Source: Cornus controversa (taxonomy: Eukaryota > Streptophyta > Magnoliopsida > Cornales > Cornaceae). From it: 64,000 nt of DNA. The translations under genes were made by a program, and so were the position numbers. The DNA is taken from positions 19,880,806-19,944,805 of the forward strand of contig CM048848.1 of assembly GCA_026545225.1 (NCBI GenBank), read 5' to 3'. Of the stretch, positions 34,107 through 44,919 are shown one piece after another; the stretch's first letter is position 1, and each line of letters starts with the position of its first letter. Below the pieces are notes generated by a model that saw only the letters and a program-made list of their open reading frames with translations, ran no database searches and was not told the origin of the DNA.

Positions 34107-35938
34107 TACAACATCACATTTATAATTACATCTTTGCAAATGGAAACATGTTTGTAATATATACATTGAATCCAAACGTCCAATTTGTCCAACATCAATA
34201 CATGAATGTACATAAAGTTCAAAAGAAGGGAGATTAATGCTGAAAAATTCCTAATATAGGAATTATACATATTCGTATTCCTAACGCCCCTTGTTCCAGA
34301 TCATTAATCTAAATCCTTTATAGTTGCCCAAGCATGGCGTACAAAGGTAAAAAGTGCAAATCCCAAAAGCTTCCATGTGCTTCACCTTGGCACTCCTGTA
34401 TGTCCTCCAAGGCTGGTGCTTTATCTGTAAAATGTTTGTGGGGAAGAGGTGAGCGACAACATGCTCAATAGAGACACCCAAACCAATCTATGCATCGAAT
34501 CAATGCAACATAGATGAAATGCAATCGTGGCATATTATCAATGCTCATACTTCAATAAACTATCATGCAAAACGTGCATAACCAAAAGTTCAACAATGCT
34601 TAATCAATGGATAAATCACCTTAAAACATTAACGATAAATGTCACAGTTTAACCAAGACTTAAGCACAAAGTCAAGTAAGTTCGAAATCAAGAAAACATG
34701 GGAGTATTCATAGATTCACCGGATAAGTACTCATAGGTCAAGTATCCAAATCTTATCTTTACGGGTGACTAATCCGAGGGTCTAGACGCAAACACCTTGG
34801 CCAAGTTTAGGGCCTTGGACCCAAGGACACCGAGCCCTTCTCGCTATTTTTGACCTCTTCCCAAAATCATCAATCAAACACAAATGTTTCGAGTATGACG
34901 ACGCATACAATCTCAAGAACATATCAAGTTTTATTCAAGTGCATTATAAAGCACTTAATTTCATGCTAAAACATGTTGTCTCATGCATATATCAAAACTA
35001 ACAGAATTTTGGACCGGGGGGGGGGGTCTTTGTCTAACGGAGCAAACCTCTGGGGAGGTCATTGTAACAAAATCCATTAATTTGTTGCCAGGTGTAATTA
35101 GGCCAAACCTCAGGGGAGGTCAGTGCAATTTACCCAATATTTTAATTATTTCACATAGCTTTTAATCCACTTTACACTTTACAATAATCCACTTTACAGA
35201 AATCGTGACACTTTTGTCAAAATCAACACAAATTAGTAATAAGTTACCAAAGGTAGGAAGAATCAAGAAATTAAAGAACCGGTAATGCAGATCATGAAAA
35301 AGTAAAGGAATTTCAGGAAAAATGGCATTGATCATGCGGATTTGACTCCAAAATCCAATTTATTGTAGAGAAATACTATTCTAATAGCTATTCAATAAAT
35401 TCAAAGAACCCATTTCACACGAATGGTTAAAACAGTCACCGTTTGAGCACCTACAACCACATTTATTCGAAAACCAAAGCGTAGTCTCGACTAGAGGTCC
35501 CAACTTCGCCATTCTCTTTCTTCTGCATAGAATCATCCACACACAATAAAAAAATAATGAAAGTGAAGCAACAGGATAATGAAAGCAGAGAGGGAAAAAT
35601 TAAGCATCTATTCATGGTGGTAGATGATTTTTGAAAGCAATTGACATTATATATCAACTTAAAAATGAGTGGTCAAAAAGAAGATAAAAATAGCTTTAAG
35701 TTATAGATAAGGACAAATTCCCAGTTAGGGAAGGACAGAGGATGAGATGAATTGGGAGTTAGCATATGAACTTTGATAGAAAGTTTATTAATGAGTAGGT
35801 GGTAAGTACAATATTTTGAAAAAGAGATGAATTTGAAATTCATAGTCAATACATCCTTCTAGATATGCTCCCAGAGATGTTTGTAGTAAGAAAAATTCCA
35901 ACTATACACATTACAAAGATATTAAGACCAATCGAGTT
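34107..35938. other. Intergenic with a poly-G tract
   Basis: No gene recognised. An 11-G run lies at about 35,016-35,026. After it AAACCTC(T/A)GGGGAGGTCA occurs twice (35,045 and 35,106), suggesting a decayed small repeat. Confidence 0.45.
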
Positions 35939-36028
35939 ATTATTTTTTTTTAACATGGCAAAGAGATTAAACGTTAGTGTTAGCAATTAGTGAGTGATGA
36001 ATCAAACACGAGTTCTCCCACTTAACAT
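35939..36028 (-). mobile_element. Truncated SINE copy
   Basis: Matches the 3' half of the SINE at 36,505-36,626 (TTTTTTTTAACATGGCAAAGAG to TCTCCCACTTAA). It lacks the promoter half and runs straight into a NAC gene fragment. Confidence 0.7.
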
Positions 36029-36126
36029 GTTCTCATTTATCTTTATCTTTGGTGATCTTGAATGAATGCCATGGGTCGTTCTTCATGAATACATCCCATG
36101 GAGATTTGCCATAATTAGATTGTGGA
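36029..36126 (-). pseudogene. Short NAC-domain fragment
   Basis: Nearly matches 41,829-41,925 in the NAC gene, covering the subdomain B to C region (minus-strand residues like WDIFMKNDPWHSFKI and KDKWEH). A 6-base TCTTTA duplication is present. Only about 95 bases survive. It adjoins the truncated SINE, so the two may have been carried together or joined by a deletion. Confidence 0.8.
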
Positions 36127-36492
36127 GGAGGCAAGGATGATGGATTTCAACTGCCGTCCAATGCTGTGGTGGAGAAGAATGTTTATGAATTAACTTGAAC
36201 CATGCTTGCTTACGGATACCTACTCATACATGTTTAATATCTTTTCTTGATATATTGTATGTGATCAGAAAGTGTTTATCATGTTCTTTAATTTATTGAA
36301 TTAATTTTATTTTCTTGATACATGATATATACGTCTTATTCGATTTTTTTTTTGTTAAATGACAATTCTACTCAGAATTAATACCGATAATTTGCACGGT
36401 GTCCCAGATATTAGTCGGGACAAAGCTCCGAACACCCCAGTTACCAAAATAAATAAAAAAGAATACTATATGGTGTGTCGAGTATAAGACAG
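36127..36492. other. Intergenic, nothing recognised
   Basis: AT-rich spacer between the NAC fragment and the SINE. Confidence 0.5.
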
Positions 36493-36504
36493 ACCAATCA
36501 AGTT

Positions 36505-36626
36505 TTTTTTTAACATGGCAAAGAGGATAAATGTTAGTGTTAGTAATTAGCAGGTGAGGAGTCAAACACGAATTCTCCCACTTAAGAGAGAAGTGCCCTA
36601 TCCACCTGGGCGACCCGCTATCCTCA
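36505..36626 (-). mobile_element. tRNA-derived SINE with 12-bp target duplication
   Basis: On the minus strand it begins GAGGATAGCGGGTCGCCCAG, with a box-A-like stretch, followed by a box-B-like GTGTTTGACTCC and ending in an A run. It is flanked by ACCAATCAAGTT at 36,493-36,504 and 36,627-36,638. The promoter boxes, A tail and target duplication together support a SINE moved by LINE-type target-primed insertion. Confidence 0.85.
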
Positions 36627-36638
36627 ACCAATCAAGTT

Positions 36639-37209
36639 GCGAATGTTTAAGTGTACGAAGGCAAGGCTGGCGGCATTTAAGTGTGAAGCAGTCGCAGCCA
36701 CACTGCGGTCCATTCTTGACTGAGTTGAAGAGCAACCATCTTATCTGAATTAGCTAAAAGCTATCACTTCAGACCGAAACACTAAAAGAAAAGGATTGGA
36801 AAATGCGGCGGCATAGGAACAAATCTTGTCGGTGTGTTGTAGTTGTCTAAACTAACACTAAGCAAAATACTCAAAAAAAAAAAAAAATCGGAAGGTAAAA
36901 CAATTGTATAATAGTAAACTAATTACGGCGTCCATATGTAAAGTGGTTTAGGAGGGTCAAGCCCAAACCACTCAAAAGCAAAAGCTTAACAAAATATTGG
37001 GTCAGGCTTTAAAAGGCGCAGCCCAAACCAAAACTCTAAGCATTGTAGAAATGAGCATCAAGCAGTCAAAAGATTAAACCATGGCACTAAGGCCCAATCG
37101 AACCCTGATTTGAAATCAAACCAATTTAAGGTCGCATAACATAACAACTAGTAACAATCAAACCAATTTGAGCTCAAACGTTGAATTTCCAACAGAGAAG
37201 TCAAATTGG
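36639..37209. other. Intergenic, nothing recognised
   Basis: AT-rich, with an A run near 36,873. No gene. Confidence 0.5.
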
Positions 37210-39480
37210 ATTAATGAATGTCTGGTGACCAAGGGGGTGGCCGGATTACTAAAGGGGGTAAGCTCCATAATCTACAGGCATCTCTGGCCACGGATAAATC
37301 CTTCCATCTCATGACTAACAGCCTGCCTTTGATAGAAGTCATAATATTATCAAGCATTCTAGTTTAGGAGGATCGCGTGCCAGAGAAAATCCTGGAGTTG
37401 CACTCCATCTGTACATGGTAAACGGCAGAACTGAAAGTAATCTTGTTGATTGAATTTGGAATTTTGTTTACCTTCCAATAGTGAGAGACCCAATCAAGCA
37501 AGTTATTCCAGTTTGTGTGGTTGATGTGGAATCCACAAAGTGTTTGAATAAATTTCCAAATGGGCTAAACAAAGGAGCAATCAAATAAAAGGTGGGTGAT
37601 TGTTTCCTGGCAAGAGAGGCATAGCTTATAAAGGTTGGGAGATTGGAGATAAGCTATGGTGCTCCTATCCAATGTTGAAAGCCTGTTTAGAGCAGCTAGC
37701 CAAATGATAAATTGGTGCTTTGGTGTTGATTTTGGGTTCCAAACAACATGAGCCCAAGGCACAGTAGGGGAAGGTTGTGAGAGGTGGAGCATGGTATGCT
37801 TTTATGAATAGGTGCCTGAGGGGGATGGAGACCAAATGCACAAGTCATTGGACAGGTGGTTAGGTGGTGGGATGGATAAAATGTCAGAAAAAAATGGATG
37901 ATGCATGTTGGGAACCTCTATGAAGCTGAATAAGAAAAGTCACTGAGCATGGATGTGGATAGAATATGAGTTGACTCAATGTCTTGAGGGGATAACTTGC
38001 GAACAAGTGGACCAAAGGGAGGCCAATTGTCGAACCAAAAGAATGTAGATTGTCCATTGCCAATTCTGCATTTCACCATAGGCCAGGCCAATGTTCTTAA
38101 TTGAAGAACTATTCTCCAATTTGAGGAGCATCTTTAGGGTATGTTGATCATCCAAAGGCTTTTATTTCTGATTAACTGCAGTTTGGCCTATGAGTCCATA
38201 TGTCGTGAGGGTTATTAGAAGCTAAATTATAGATCTTCCTCATTGTTGTTGCCTTGTTGAGTGTTTCCAAGTGTTGAAAACCAAGACCCCCCAAAGACTT
38301 GGGCTTGCAAATGTGATTCCATGCTACCTGGCATCTGTTATTCTAAATGCTAACACTAGACCAAAGGAAATTTCTCATGATTTTGTTGATGTCAGCAAGA
38401 ATCCTCTTAGGCACAATGAAGACATTTTTTCAATATTGATTGATTTTGATTAGGATAGACTTTATAAGATGTAGTCTGCCAGCATATGACAATACCTTGT
38501 TGCATCAGTGCCCAATTCTGTTGGTGATTCTTATCAACCAAAGCCTTACAATCTTCAACCTTCAACCTTGTGGATATGAGAGGGACCCCTAAGTTCTTAT
38601 AGGGAGGCAGCCCCTAAGAAATCCAAGTAGATTGAAGATGTCAGCTTCAGTAGAAGGGTCAGTCCCTGAGAAAAACGCAGTGCACTTTGAGATATTAATA
38701 GATAGGCCTGAGATAGAAGATAAGTGGTCAAGGCAATTTTGAGAACTTGCATAGAGCTGAGGTTTCCTTGGGAAAGCAGGATAAGGTCATCTGCAAATAT
38801 GATATGGGTGATGAGGGTTGATTGCTTGATGGTGGTTGAGAGTACTTCCATGACAAGTACAAAGAAAAAGGGAGGGGGGTTGACATTGCCTAAGGCCTTT
38901 GACCTCCTTGAAAAAGCCTTGAAACTCACCATTTAGAGAGATGGTAAATGAGGTGGATGTGAGGCAGGCTTGGTTCCTTGAAACAAAAATAGGTGGGAAT
39001 TTGAATAGTGTAAGGGTGTCAATCATAAACTACCAACCACTGAGTCAAGGCTCTTCTTAAGTCAATTTTAAGAGCACATTTGGTTAGTGATGAGGGTTTG
39101 TGATATCCTTGGAATAGTTCCTGTGCTAGAAGTATGGCATCACTGATTTGTCTTCCTAGGATAAAGGCACATTGGCTAGGATCAATGATGTGAGGCAAGA
39201 CAGGTTTGATTTTTTCTGTCAAAAGTTTTGCAATGCATTTGTAAATGCAATTACAACAAGAAAATTTTCGAAAATCATTCATGCTTAATGGGTTTTCTCT
39301 ACCAAAAGTTTTGCAATGCTTTTGTAAATGCAATTACAATAGAAAATTGGTCGAAAATCATTCATGCTTGATGGGTTAGATGGCTTAGGCACAAGGGAGA
39401 AAAGTTGATTTCCTTTTGGAGCTTACCATTGAGAAAAATTCTCTAATGGCCTTTGTGACATATTTCCCAATGCATTGCTT
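37210..39480 (-). mobile_element. Decayed L1-type LINE (reverse transcriptase to zf-RVT)
   Basis: Read on the minus strand in order: SCCNCIYKCIAKLLTEKIKP, DPSQCAFILGRQISDAILLA and CALKIDLRRA (39,270-39,040), the fingers and palm of a plant LINE reverse transcriptase; then GLRQ and THIIFADDLILLS (about 38,910-38,780) with the FADD catalytic pair; then a WNHICKPKSLGGLGFQ-like stretch near 38,300; then the zinc-binding zf-RVT region HQFIIWLAALNRLSTLDRST (37,792-37,565). Many frameshifts and stops; no endonuclease end found. Non-functional. Confidence 0.85.
39223..39375 (-). repeat. Tandem duplication inside the LINE
   Basis: Two adjacent copies of about 75-80 bases, both containing AAAAGTTTTGCAATGC and CGAAAATCATTCATGCTT. 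The duplication repeats the LINE's MNDFR-like coding stretch, so it arose after or during decay. Confidence 0.85.
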
Positions 39481-39497
39481 TTTGGAATAAATCTACT

Positions 39498-40192
39498 TGT
39501 TAGAATACCGGGTTTCACGAATTAATTATTGAGTTTTACCCCAAAAAGTCTCATACTATTTAGAGATAGCACCGCACATATAAGCACTTCACCTTTTCCT
39601 TTCTCAGGCAATGTGGGATTGCGCAACCAGTAAATCGCCAGTGTGGTAGCCTGCCAGTGTCTCGCCCCCGCCCACAAGGTCACCAAGAAGTACTCAACAA
39701 TTGTGCACAAGAACCTCTACAAATCTGTCACTTTTCAAGCAATAACTACCGTGGATTCGAGATCAACCTCAAGTTGAATCAAGTTATGAGAAGCAACCTG
39801 AACTGTTGTCAGTATGAAACAGATACAATAGAATATGCAAGACCTTCAAAATATGCTCTAAGCTTTATAATTCTTTGTAGCCTAATTGTTGAGGTTAATG
39901 TGTTGTAAGTAGTAATTACTAATATAATACTCTAGTTAGTTTGACTTATCCAGTGTAAAAAATATCATACCTTAGGTATCTTTTGTATGGCTGATATATG
40001 TACACGATACTTGGGTCTCCTTCAAATGTTTTTGGTATACAATATGGCTTTTTTGTATTCTGATTAGATGAATGAAATGAAAACGAAAAAATTGTTGCTG
40101 CTCCATTTTACACTTCTTCCTCTGTTTTCAAATTCTGAATATGTTTATTCCAAATTGTCAATTTTCCCAACAAAATCTGGTATTAGAGCTCA
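39498..40192 (+). mobile_element. Probable Copia-type LTR remnant with primer-binding site
   Basis: Starts TGTTAGAATACCGGG, ends TTTTCCCAACA at 40,172, and is followed six bases later by TGGTATTAGAGC, one change from the initiator-Met tRNA primer site TGGTATCAGAGC. Parts recur at 48,985-49,160 and 53,318-53,390. No partner LTR or coding region follows. Confidence 0.5.
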
Positions 40193-40412
40193 GTTTGAAA
40201 ATAGCAAGTCACACCAGATGACACCTCCATAGAGTAGAATCTCAGATTCCTCTCCCTCCATAGCACATAACAGTAGCAGCAAATTAAGATAAGCTTGGAT
40301 AATACATTTTTTAATGTTATGCCTTTCAGGTTCACACTACCGTATGGGATCAATATAAGTTGAACTATATAACTACATGGCCATTCAGCTCCATCTAAAT
40401 CAAGCATGCATA
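40193..40412 (-). mobile_element. LINE 3'-end fragment
   Basis: The minus-strand frame 40,407-40,183 reads LDGAEWPCSYIVQLILIPYG and CCYCYVLWRERNLRFYS, the C-terminal WRERN-type end of the zf-RVT region of plant LINEs. It is nearly identical to 52,918-53,092, so it is one half of a local duplication. Confidence 0.75.
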
Positions 40413-40920
40413 TAAGTAGAGTAATTGTAACAAATTAAATATAGTAAAAATAAGAATAATACTAGTAACAAACAAACTTTTACTGTAAATATATAAATTT
40501 TTTTATCCTGAGAGATACTTGATTCAATCATATACGACGAGTTTCAGGTATAATTAACAGTAGAAGCTAGCAATTAGCAGGAGTAGAGTTGGGAATCTAA
40601 AAGAACCAATGGAAGGTACCTAATTGAAAATAGCAGCGATTATATCGTAAATAGTGGTATTGGTAGACCAAAAGCAACAGCTGAAGATATTGAGTAGCTG
40701 CATAAGCAGAGGAACAACAATAGGAAATAACGTCAACAGTGCAACATAATCCAGAGGGGCTGAACTTTCATAAACACATTTTATTACTTACAAAATAATT
40801 CGGATTTACAATTGGAAGGTCCAAACTAATGTCTCATTTGCTCTTTACTATTTACAATTTAGAATTGACAAATTGATAGACAAATGAGTATGAACTAGTA
40901 ACTAAACAAGCTCGATCATC
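40413..40920. repeat. 3' flank of the NAC gene, duplicated
   Basis: The part from about 40,620 resembles 47,560-47,925 (AATAGTGGTAT(T/A)GGTAGA, ATAATCCAGAGGGG), which lies in the same position behind the NAC pseudogene. It therefore belongs to a NAC locus duplication. Confidence 0.65.
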
Positions 40921-42042
40921 TTAAAATAGCAAAAGGTTTTCTTGGATTTGATCCATGTTGCTGACTGAAAGTAATGGCTCATCATCAGCCATAAGTAATT
41001 TAGAGATAACATTGAGGCGTGCCTCAAATTCTGGATCAATGTTCTTTGCAAATAAATCAGATTGATCATATACACAGTGATATTCTTGCATTGACAACGG
41101 CTCATTCGACGTTGTAGTTGCATCAACGGATATATTGTTGGCTGATGAACACGGGCTTTCTTGTGTTGGAACCAACAGATGACCCATTGTCACAGATTGT
41201 TCATATAAACAGTGATATTCTTGCATTGACAACAGCTGATTCGACGTTGTAGGTGCGTTAAAGGATATATTGTTTGATGATGAACACATCCTTTGTTGTG
41301 TTAGAAGAAACTGATGACACATTGTCACAGATTGATCTTGCACACAAACATCAAAGTTTTGTGGAGTAGTACTAGAGGCCTCATATCGCTTCTTCTTACG
41401 AGTTGGGTTTTCTGTTTTGGATACTTGATGTCTTGTTTCATCAACAGTAGTAGTGTACCCAAGATGATCATCATCAACCGCTCCACGATGATTCTTATGC
41501 TTTGGTGCTCTCCTGAGACATTTAGAATCATCTCTTTTAATTTTGCAAAGAACATATTTATCATCATGATCTTGTAGTTGTAGCCCATCCAAACTGAGAC
41601 CACCTAGCGAATACTCATGCATAATCCAGTGACGTCGCGCTGGCATGATCAAACCGTACTCAGAATTATCTACTTGGAAAGCCAACATCCTCTTGAATCC
41701 AATATTCTGTTTCTGTTGATTATGAATTATATCAATGCCAGTTTGGCCATCCCATGTGCCACAACCAGCTCTCCTAGAAATTCTCTTCTTAGAACCGCCA
41801 ATTTTCTTTAACTTGGTAAACACGTAAATAACATGTTCCCATTTATCTTTGATGATCTTGAATGAATGCCATGGGTCGTTCTTCATGAATATATCCCATG
41901 AAGATTTTCCATAAATGTCATGCTCTAATATTACTCCCTCGAAAGGCAGGGGTTCTCCCTTTTTCTTTCTTCTTAAATAGTGAGTTATCAGTTCTTCCTC
42001 GCTAGGAACAAATTGAAACCCCACTAGTATTAGTGACGACAT
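40921..42042 (-). CDS. NAC-domain transcription factor, single exon
   Basis: 373 residues, ATG start, uninterrupted. NAC subdomains are in order: A about 8-32 (GFQFVPSEEELITHYL), B 35-53 (HDIYGKSSWDIF), C 65-104 (YVFTKLKK...RRAGCGTWDG), D 112-146 (IGFKRMLAF...HWIMHEYSL), E 162-170 (YVLCKIKRD). A basic patch TRKKKR near 214 could be a nuclear signal. The tail contains two adjacent 45-residue repeats (236-280 and 281-325, each QSVTM...SMQEYHC-Y), then an acidic C terminus. NAC proteins are plant-specific DNA-binding regulators. Odd points: no introns in a domain usually split by two, and a changed subdomain D. It has decayed relatives at 36.0 and 47.9 kb. Intact by sequence; expression unknown. 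Confidence 0.88.
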   Translation of the reverse strand: MSSLILVGFQFVPSEEELITHYLRRKKKGEPLPFEGVILEHDIYGKSSWDIFMKNDPWHSFKIIKDKWEHVIYVFTKLKKIGGSKKRISRRAGCGTWDGQTGIDIIHNQQKQNIGFKRMLAFQVDNSEYGLIMPARRHWIMHEYSLGGLSLDGLQLQDHDDKYVLCKIKRDDSKCLRRAPKHKNHRGAVDDDHLGYTTTVDETRHQVSKTENPTRKKKRYEASSTTPQNFDVCVQDQSVTMCHQFLLTQQRMCSSSNNISFNAPTTSNQLLSMQEYHCLYEQSVTMGHLLVPTQESPCSSANNISVDATTTSNEPLSMQEYHCVYDQSDLFAKNIDPEFEARLNVISKLLMADDEPLLSVSNMDQIQENLLLF

Positions 42043-42250
42043 ATCTACGTAACGAAAGTGAGCAGTTCTTTGTCAGTAGGTGCAAATTAATATTCAGACA
42101 CCGCACGAGAGATATAATGAAAAGACAGGAAAAAAACTATAATCGTAAATTCTGATAGAAAATTGTTGTCAAGAGTATACTCTCTTTAAAACCCTAAAGT
42201 TTAGGAAGTATATTACCATTAAAACTCTTTTATAAGGAAATAGATATTTG
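42043..42250 (-). promoter_or_regulatory. Putative NAC upstream region
   Basis: Sequence immediately 5' of the NAC start on the minus strand. AT-rich, no certain TATA box. Only about 200 bases separate the start codon from a repeat. Confidence 0.3.
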
Positions 42251-42254
42251 AATG

Positions 42255-42480
42255 CAAGGCCGACCCTGGAAGCCAGGCGAGGCCTAGGGCCCCCAAATTT
42301 GAAGGGCTCCCAATTTTTACCCAACCTATACTACTAGGCATCATTTAAAAAAATACTACTGGGTTTCATTTAAAAGAAATACTAATGGGCCTCGTCTAAA
42401 AAAAAATACTACTCGCCCTCATCTAAAACAAATACAACGTGGCCTCATTTTTTTTATTATTTAAAAATACTAAGTATTGC
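42255..42480. repeat. hAT-like remnant with 26-bp tandem repeat
   Basis: AAGGCCGACCCTGGAAGCC and CTAGGGCCCCCAAATTTG resemble the ends of common plant hAT-derived repeats. Five units of about 26 bases (ATACTACTGGGCCTCATTTAA-like) follow at 42,327-42,455. The opposite end was not found. Confidence 0.5.
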
Positions 42481-43381
42481 TTCAATTACTCTATGAGGGT
42501 ACTGGGTCTCATTTTTATTTTTCTTTCTTCTTATTTCCTTATAGTTAACAACTCATTTTCTTATTCTTTCTTCACGCCAGCAGCAAGCTTTTTCTCTCAT
42601 TTTTCTTCTTTCTTTACCCAGCAGCAAGCAACTTGTTTTCTCTTGTTTTTCCTCTTCTTTCTTCACGACCAGCAAAGTCCAATTCATTTCTTAGGCAAGT
42701 GTGAGCTTTGATCATAATTTGATTTTTTTTTCCAGAAATTAAGGATTTAAAATTTTCAATCCTTCATGTATGTATGTGTGAAATCCATATACGAGATTTT
42801 TTCTAATGAAAATTTGTCTCAAGCTTGGCCATATGCAAAGCTTCTCCCTCATCGAATATAATAAAAAAAGGGAGAAGGTTCAGAATTCATTCATATAAAG
42901 TGAACTAGCATTGGTGAAAGACCAGAACAAGCATTGGTGACCAAAGAAAATTTGGACTGCTTAGCTAAAATGCTAAAGTAAAAACTACTTTCCTGGTAAA
43001 CTTTTTCAACTATACCAAGAACGGATGTGAAAACAAGCATCTATGGCAAAAAAAGCCATTGTTGGTAAATATCATATGACGAGGAAAACTGAAGCACACC
43101 TCAACCCACTACTTGGATCAAAAAATGAATATAAGTTTTGAACTCTAACATAGAAACAGACCTAAGTCATGAAAGTTATCTGAACCACTTGCCTAAGCAT
43201 ATATACAAAATTCTATGAAAATTCAAATTCCAATTTAAGAAAGAGGATCTAAATGCAGGTAGACAAAAAAGAAAACGATCACCTTACACAAACCATATCA
43301 ATCTAAGCCTTTTTTTTTTTTAAAAAAAAGTTCAATCAAACCCATACCCACAATATTGCCCCTAACAAGACTCAAACTCTC
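42481..43381. other. Intergenic, nothing recognised
   Basis: T-rich then A-rich sequence, with CAGCAAGC repeated near 42,581 and 42,620. No gene. Confidence 0.45.
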
Positions 43382-44497
43382 AATTTCACTATTATAGAGG
43401 TAAAATTATCATTGAAAGCGGTGAAAATTGACACAAGGGGAAAAAGTTATTGAAAATGATTTTGATTTAAATTTATAAGATAATATTACATAGGACTCAC
43501 TATTATTATGTCTATATACTATTATTTTATTCACATTGTTTAATTGGTCTCTTTTAAAATATAAAAAAATTGTGCATAATTGGTCTATTTTATGAACTTG
43601 AGCAGAATTTATTTATTTATTTTTATGACCTTGAGCCGAATTTATTATTATTATTATTTTCAAAGATAAGCAAGTTTACTCTTATAGAAGTAATAATGGT
43701 TCTATGCATATGAGAATTGTTGATTAGAGACTTGTATTAATTTGTTTATGATTTTTTTTTTTTTTTTGGTGTAGAATTTTCAGTCATATATTTTCTACAT
43801 GTTTTGCCTTTCAAAGAATGTCATTATTGGCCGTAGCGCTTGTATTACTCATGAGACCTGGGGTATGTGAAATCTAAATTTCTGTTTCGGAGAAGTTTAA
43901 ATTGATACGACCAATGGGCATTTGCCCAGATGGGTCGTTCCTTTGGGAGGGGATATCCTACCATTTGGGCAAATGCCCATTGGTCGTATCAATTTAAACT
44001 TCTCCGAAACAAAAATTTAGATTTCACATACCCCAGGTCTCATGAGTAATACAAGCGCTACATGTTTTGAAAGGCAAAACATGTAGAAAATATATGACTG
44101 AAAATTCTACACCAAAAAAAAAAATCATAAACAAATTAATACAAGTCTCTAATCAACAATTCTCATTTGCATAGAACCATTATTATTTCTATAAGAGTAA
44201 ACTTGCTTATCTTTGAAAATAATAATAATAATAATAAATTCGGCTCAAGTTCATAAAAATAAATAAATAAATTCTGCTCAAGTTCATAAAATAGACCAAT
44301 TATGCACAAACTTTTTTTATTTATTTTAAAAGAGACCAATTAAACAATGTGAATAAAAGAATAGTATATAGACATAAAAATAGTGAGTCCTACGTAATAT
44401 TATCTTATAAATTTAAATCAAAATCATTTTCAATAACTTTTTCTTCTTGTGTGAATTTTCACCGCTTTCAATGATATACCTCTATAATAGTGAAATT
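43382..44497. repeat. Long near-perfect inverted repeat (about 540-bp arms)
   Basis: The left arm 43,382-43,928 is the reverse complement of the right arm 43,966-44,497, with a 37-base spacer. Matching landmarks include TTTCACTATTATAGAGGTA/complement at the outer ends, a TTATTATTATTATT run, GTGTAGAATTTTCAGTC, and ACCAATGGGCATTTGCCCA next to the spacer. Differences are few: a poly-T length change, an insertion of about 12 bases near 43,825 in the left arm, and scattered substitutions. A transcript would form a long double-stranded hairpin. No target duplication seen. Could be a foldback/MITE element or a hairpin small-RNA locus. Confidence 0.92.
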
Positions 44498-44900
44498 TCA
44501 CCTATTTTTATTTGTCCATAAAAATGATAAAATTCACCATTTAAAGTTGCAAAAATAGTGAAATTTACGGTTTTGAAATTCCTAGAAATGATGAAATTCA
44601 CTGTTTAAATTGTTAAAATTCAAAATGGTGGAGTTTACGATGGTGAAATGAAAGTGGTGAAACTTCAAAGTAAATGTGGTGAAGCTGCACTAAAGGAAGT
44701 GCGGAGAAAAATTACTCATCAATTTATTAACCGCTTTGCTTTAACATTGATAAACTGTTTAGTTTTATTGTTTTATTCTTTTCCTTTTTTTTTTCTTTCA
44801 TCCAACAAAGCAAAGAACTCAAGAAAGAGGACAGTGTACATCCAAGGCCTTTAATAACAGAACAGGCGAAACATCACAATCACAATCACTCCTTTTTGTT
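44498..44900. repeat. Degenerate GTGAAATTCAC-type repeats
   Basis: After the inverted repeat, motifs such as AGTGAAATTTCACC, AAAATTCACCATTTAAAG, AGTGAAATTTACGG and ATGAAATTCACTGTTTAAA recur to about 44,665. This is a loose continuation of the arm's outer sequence, with no clear unit length. Confidence 0.45.
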
Positions 44901-44919
44901 TCAATAGAAATTTGACTAA

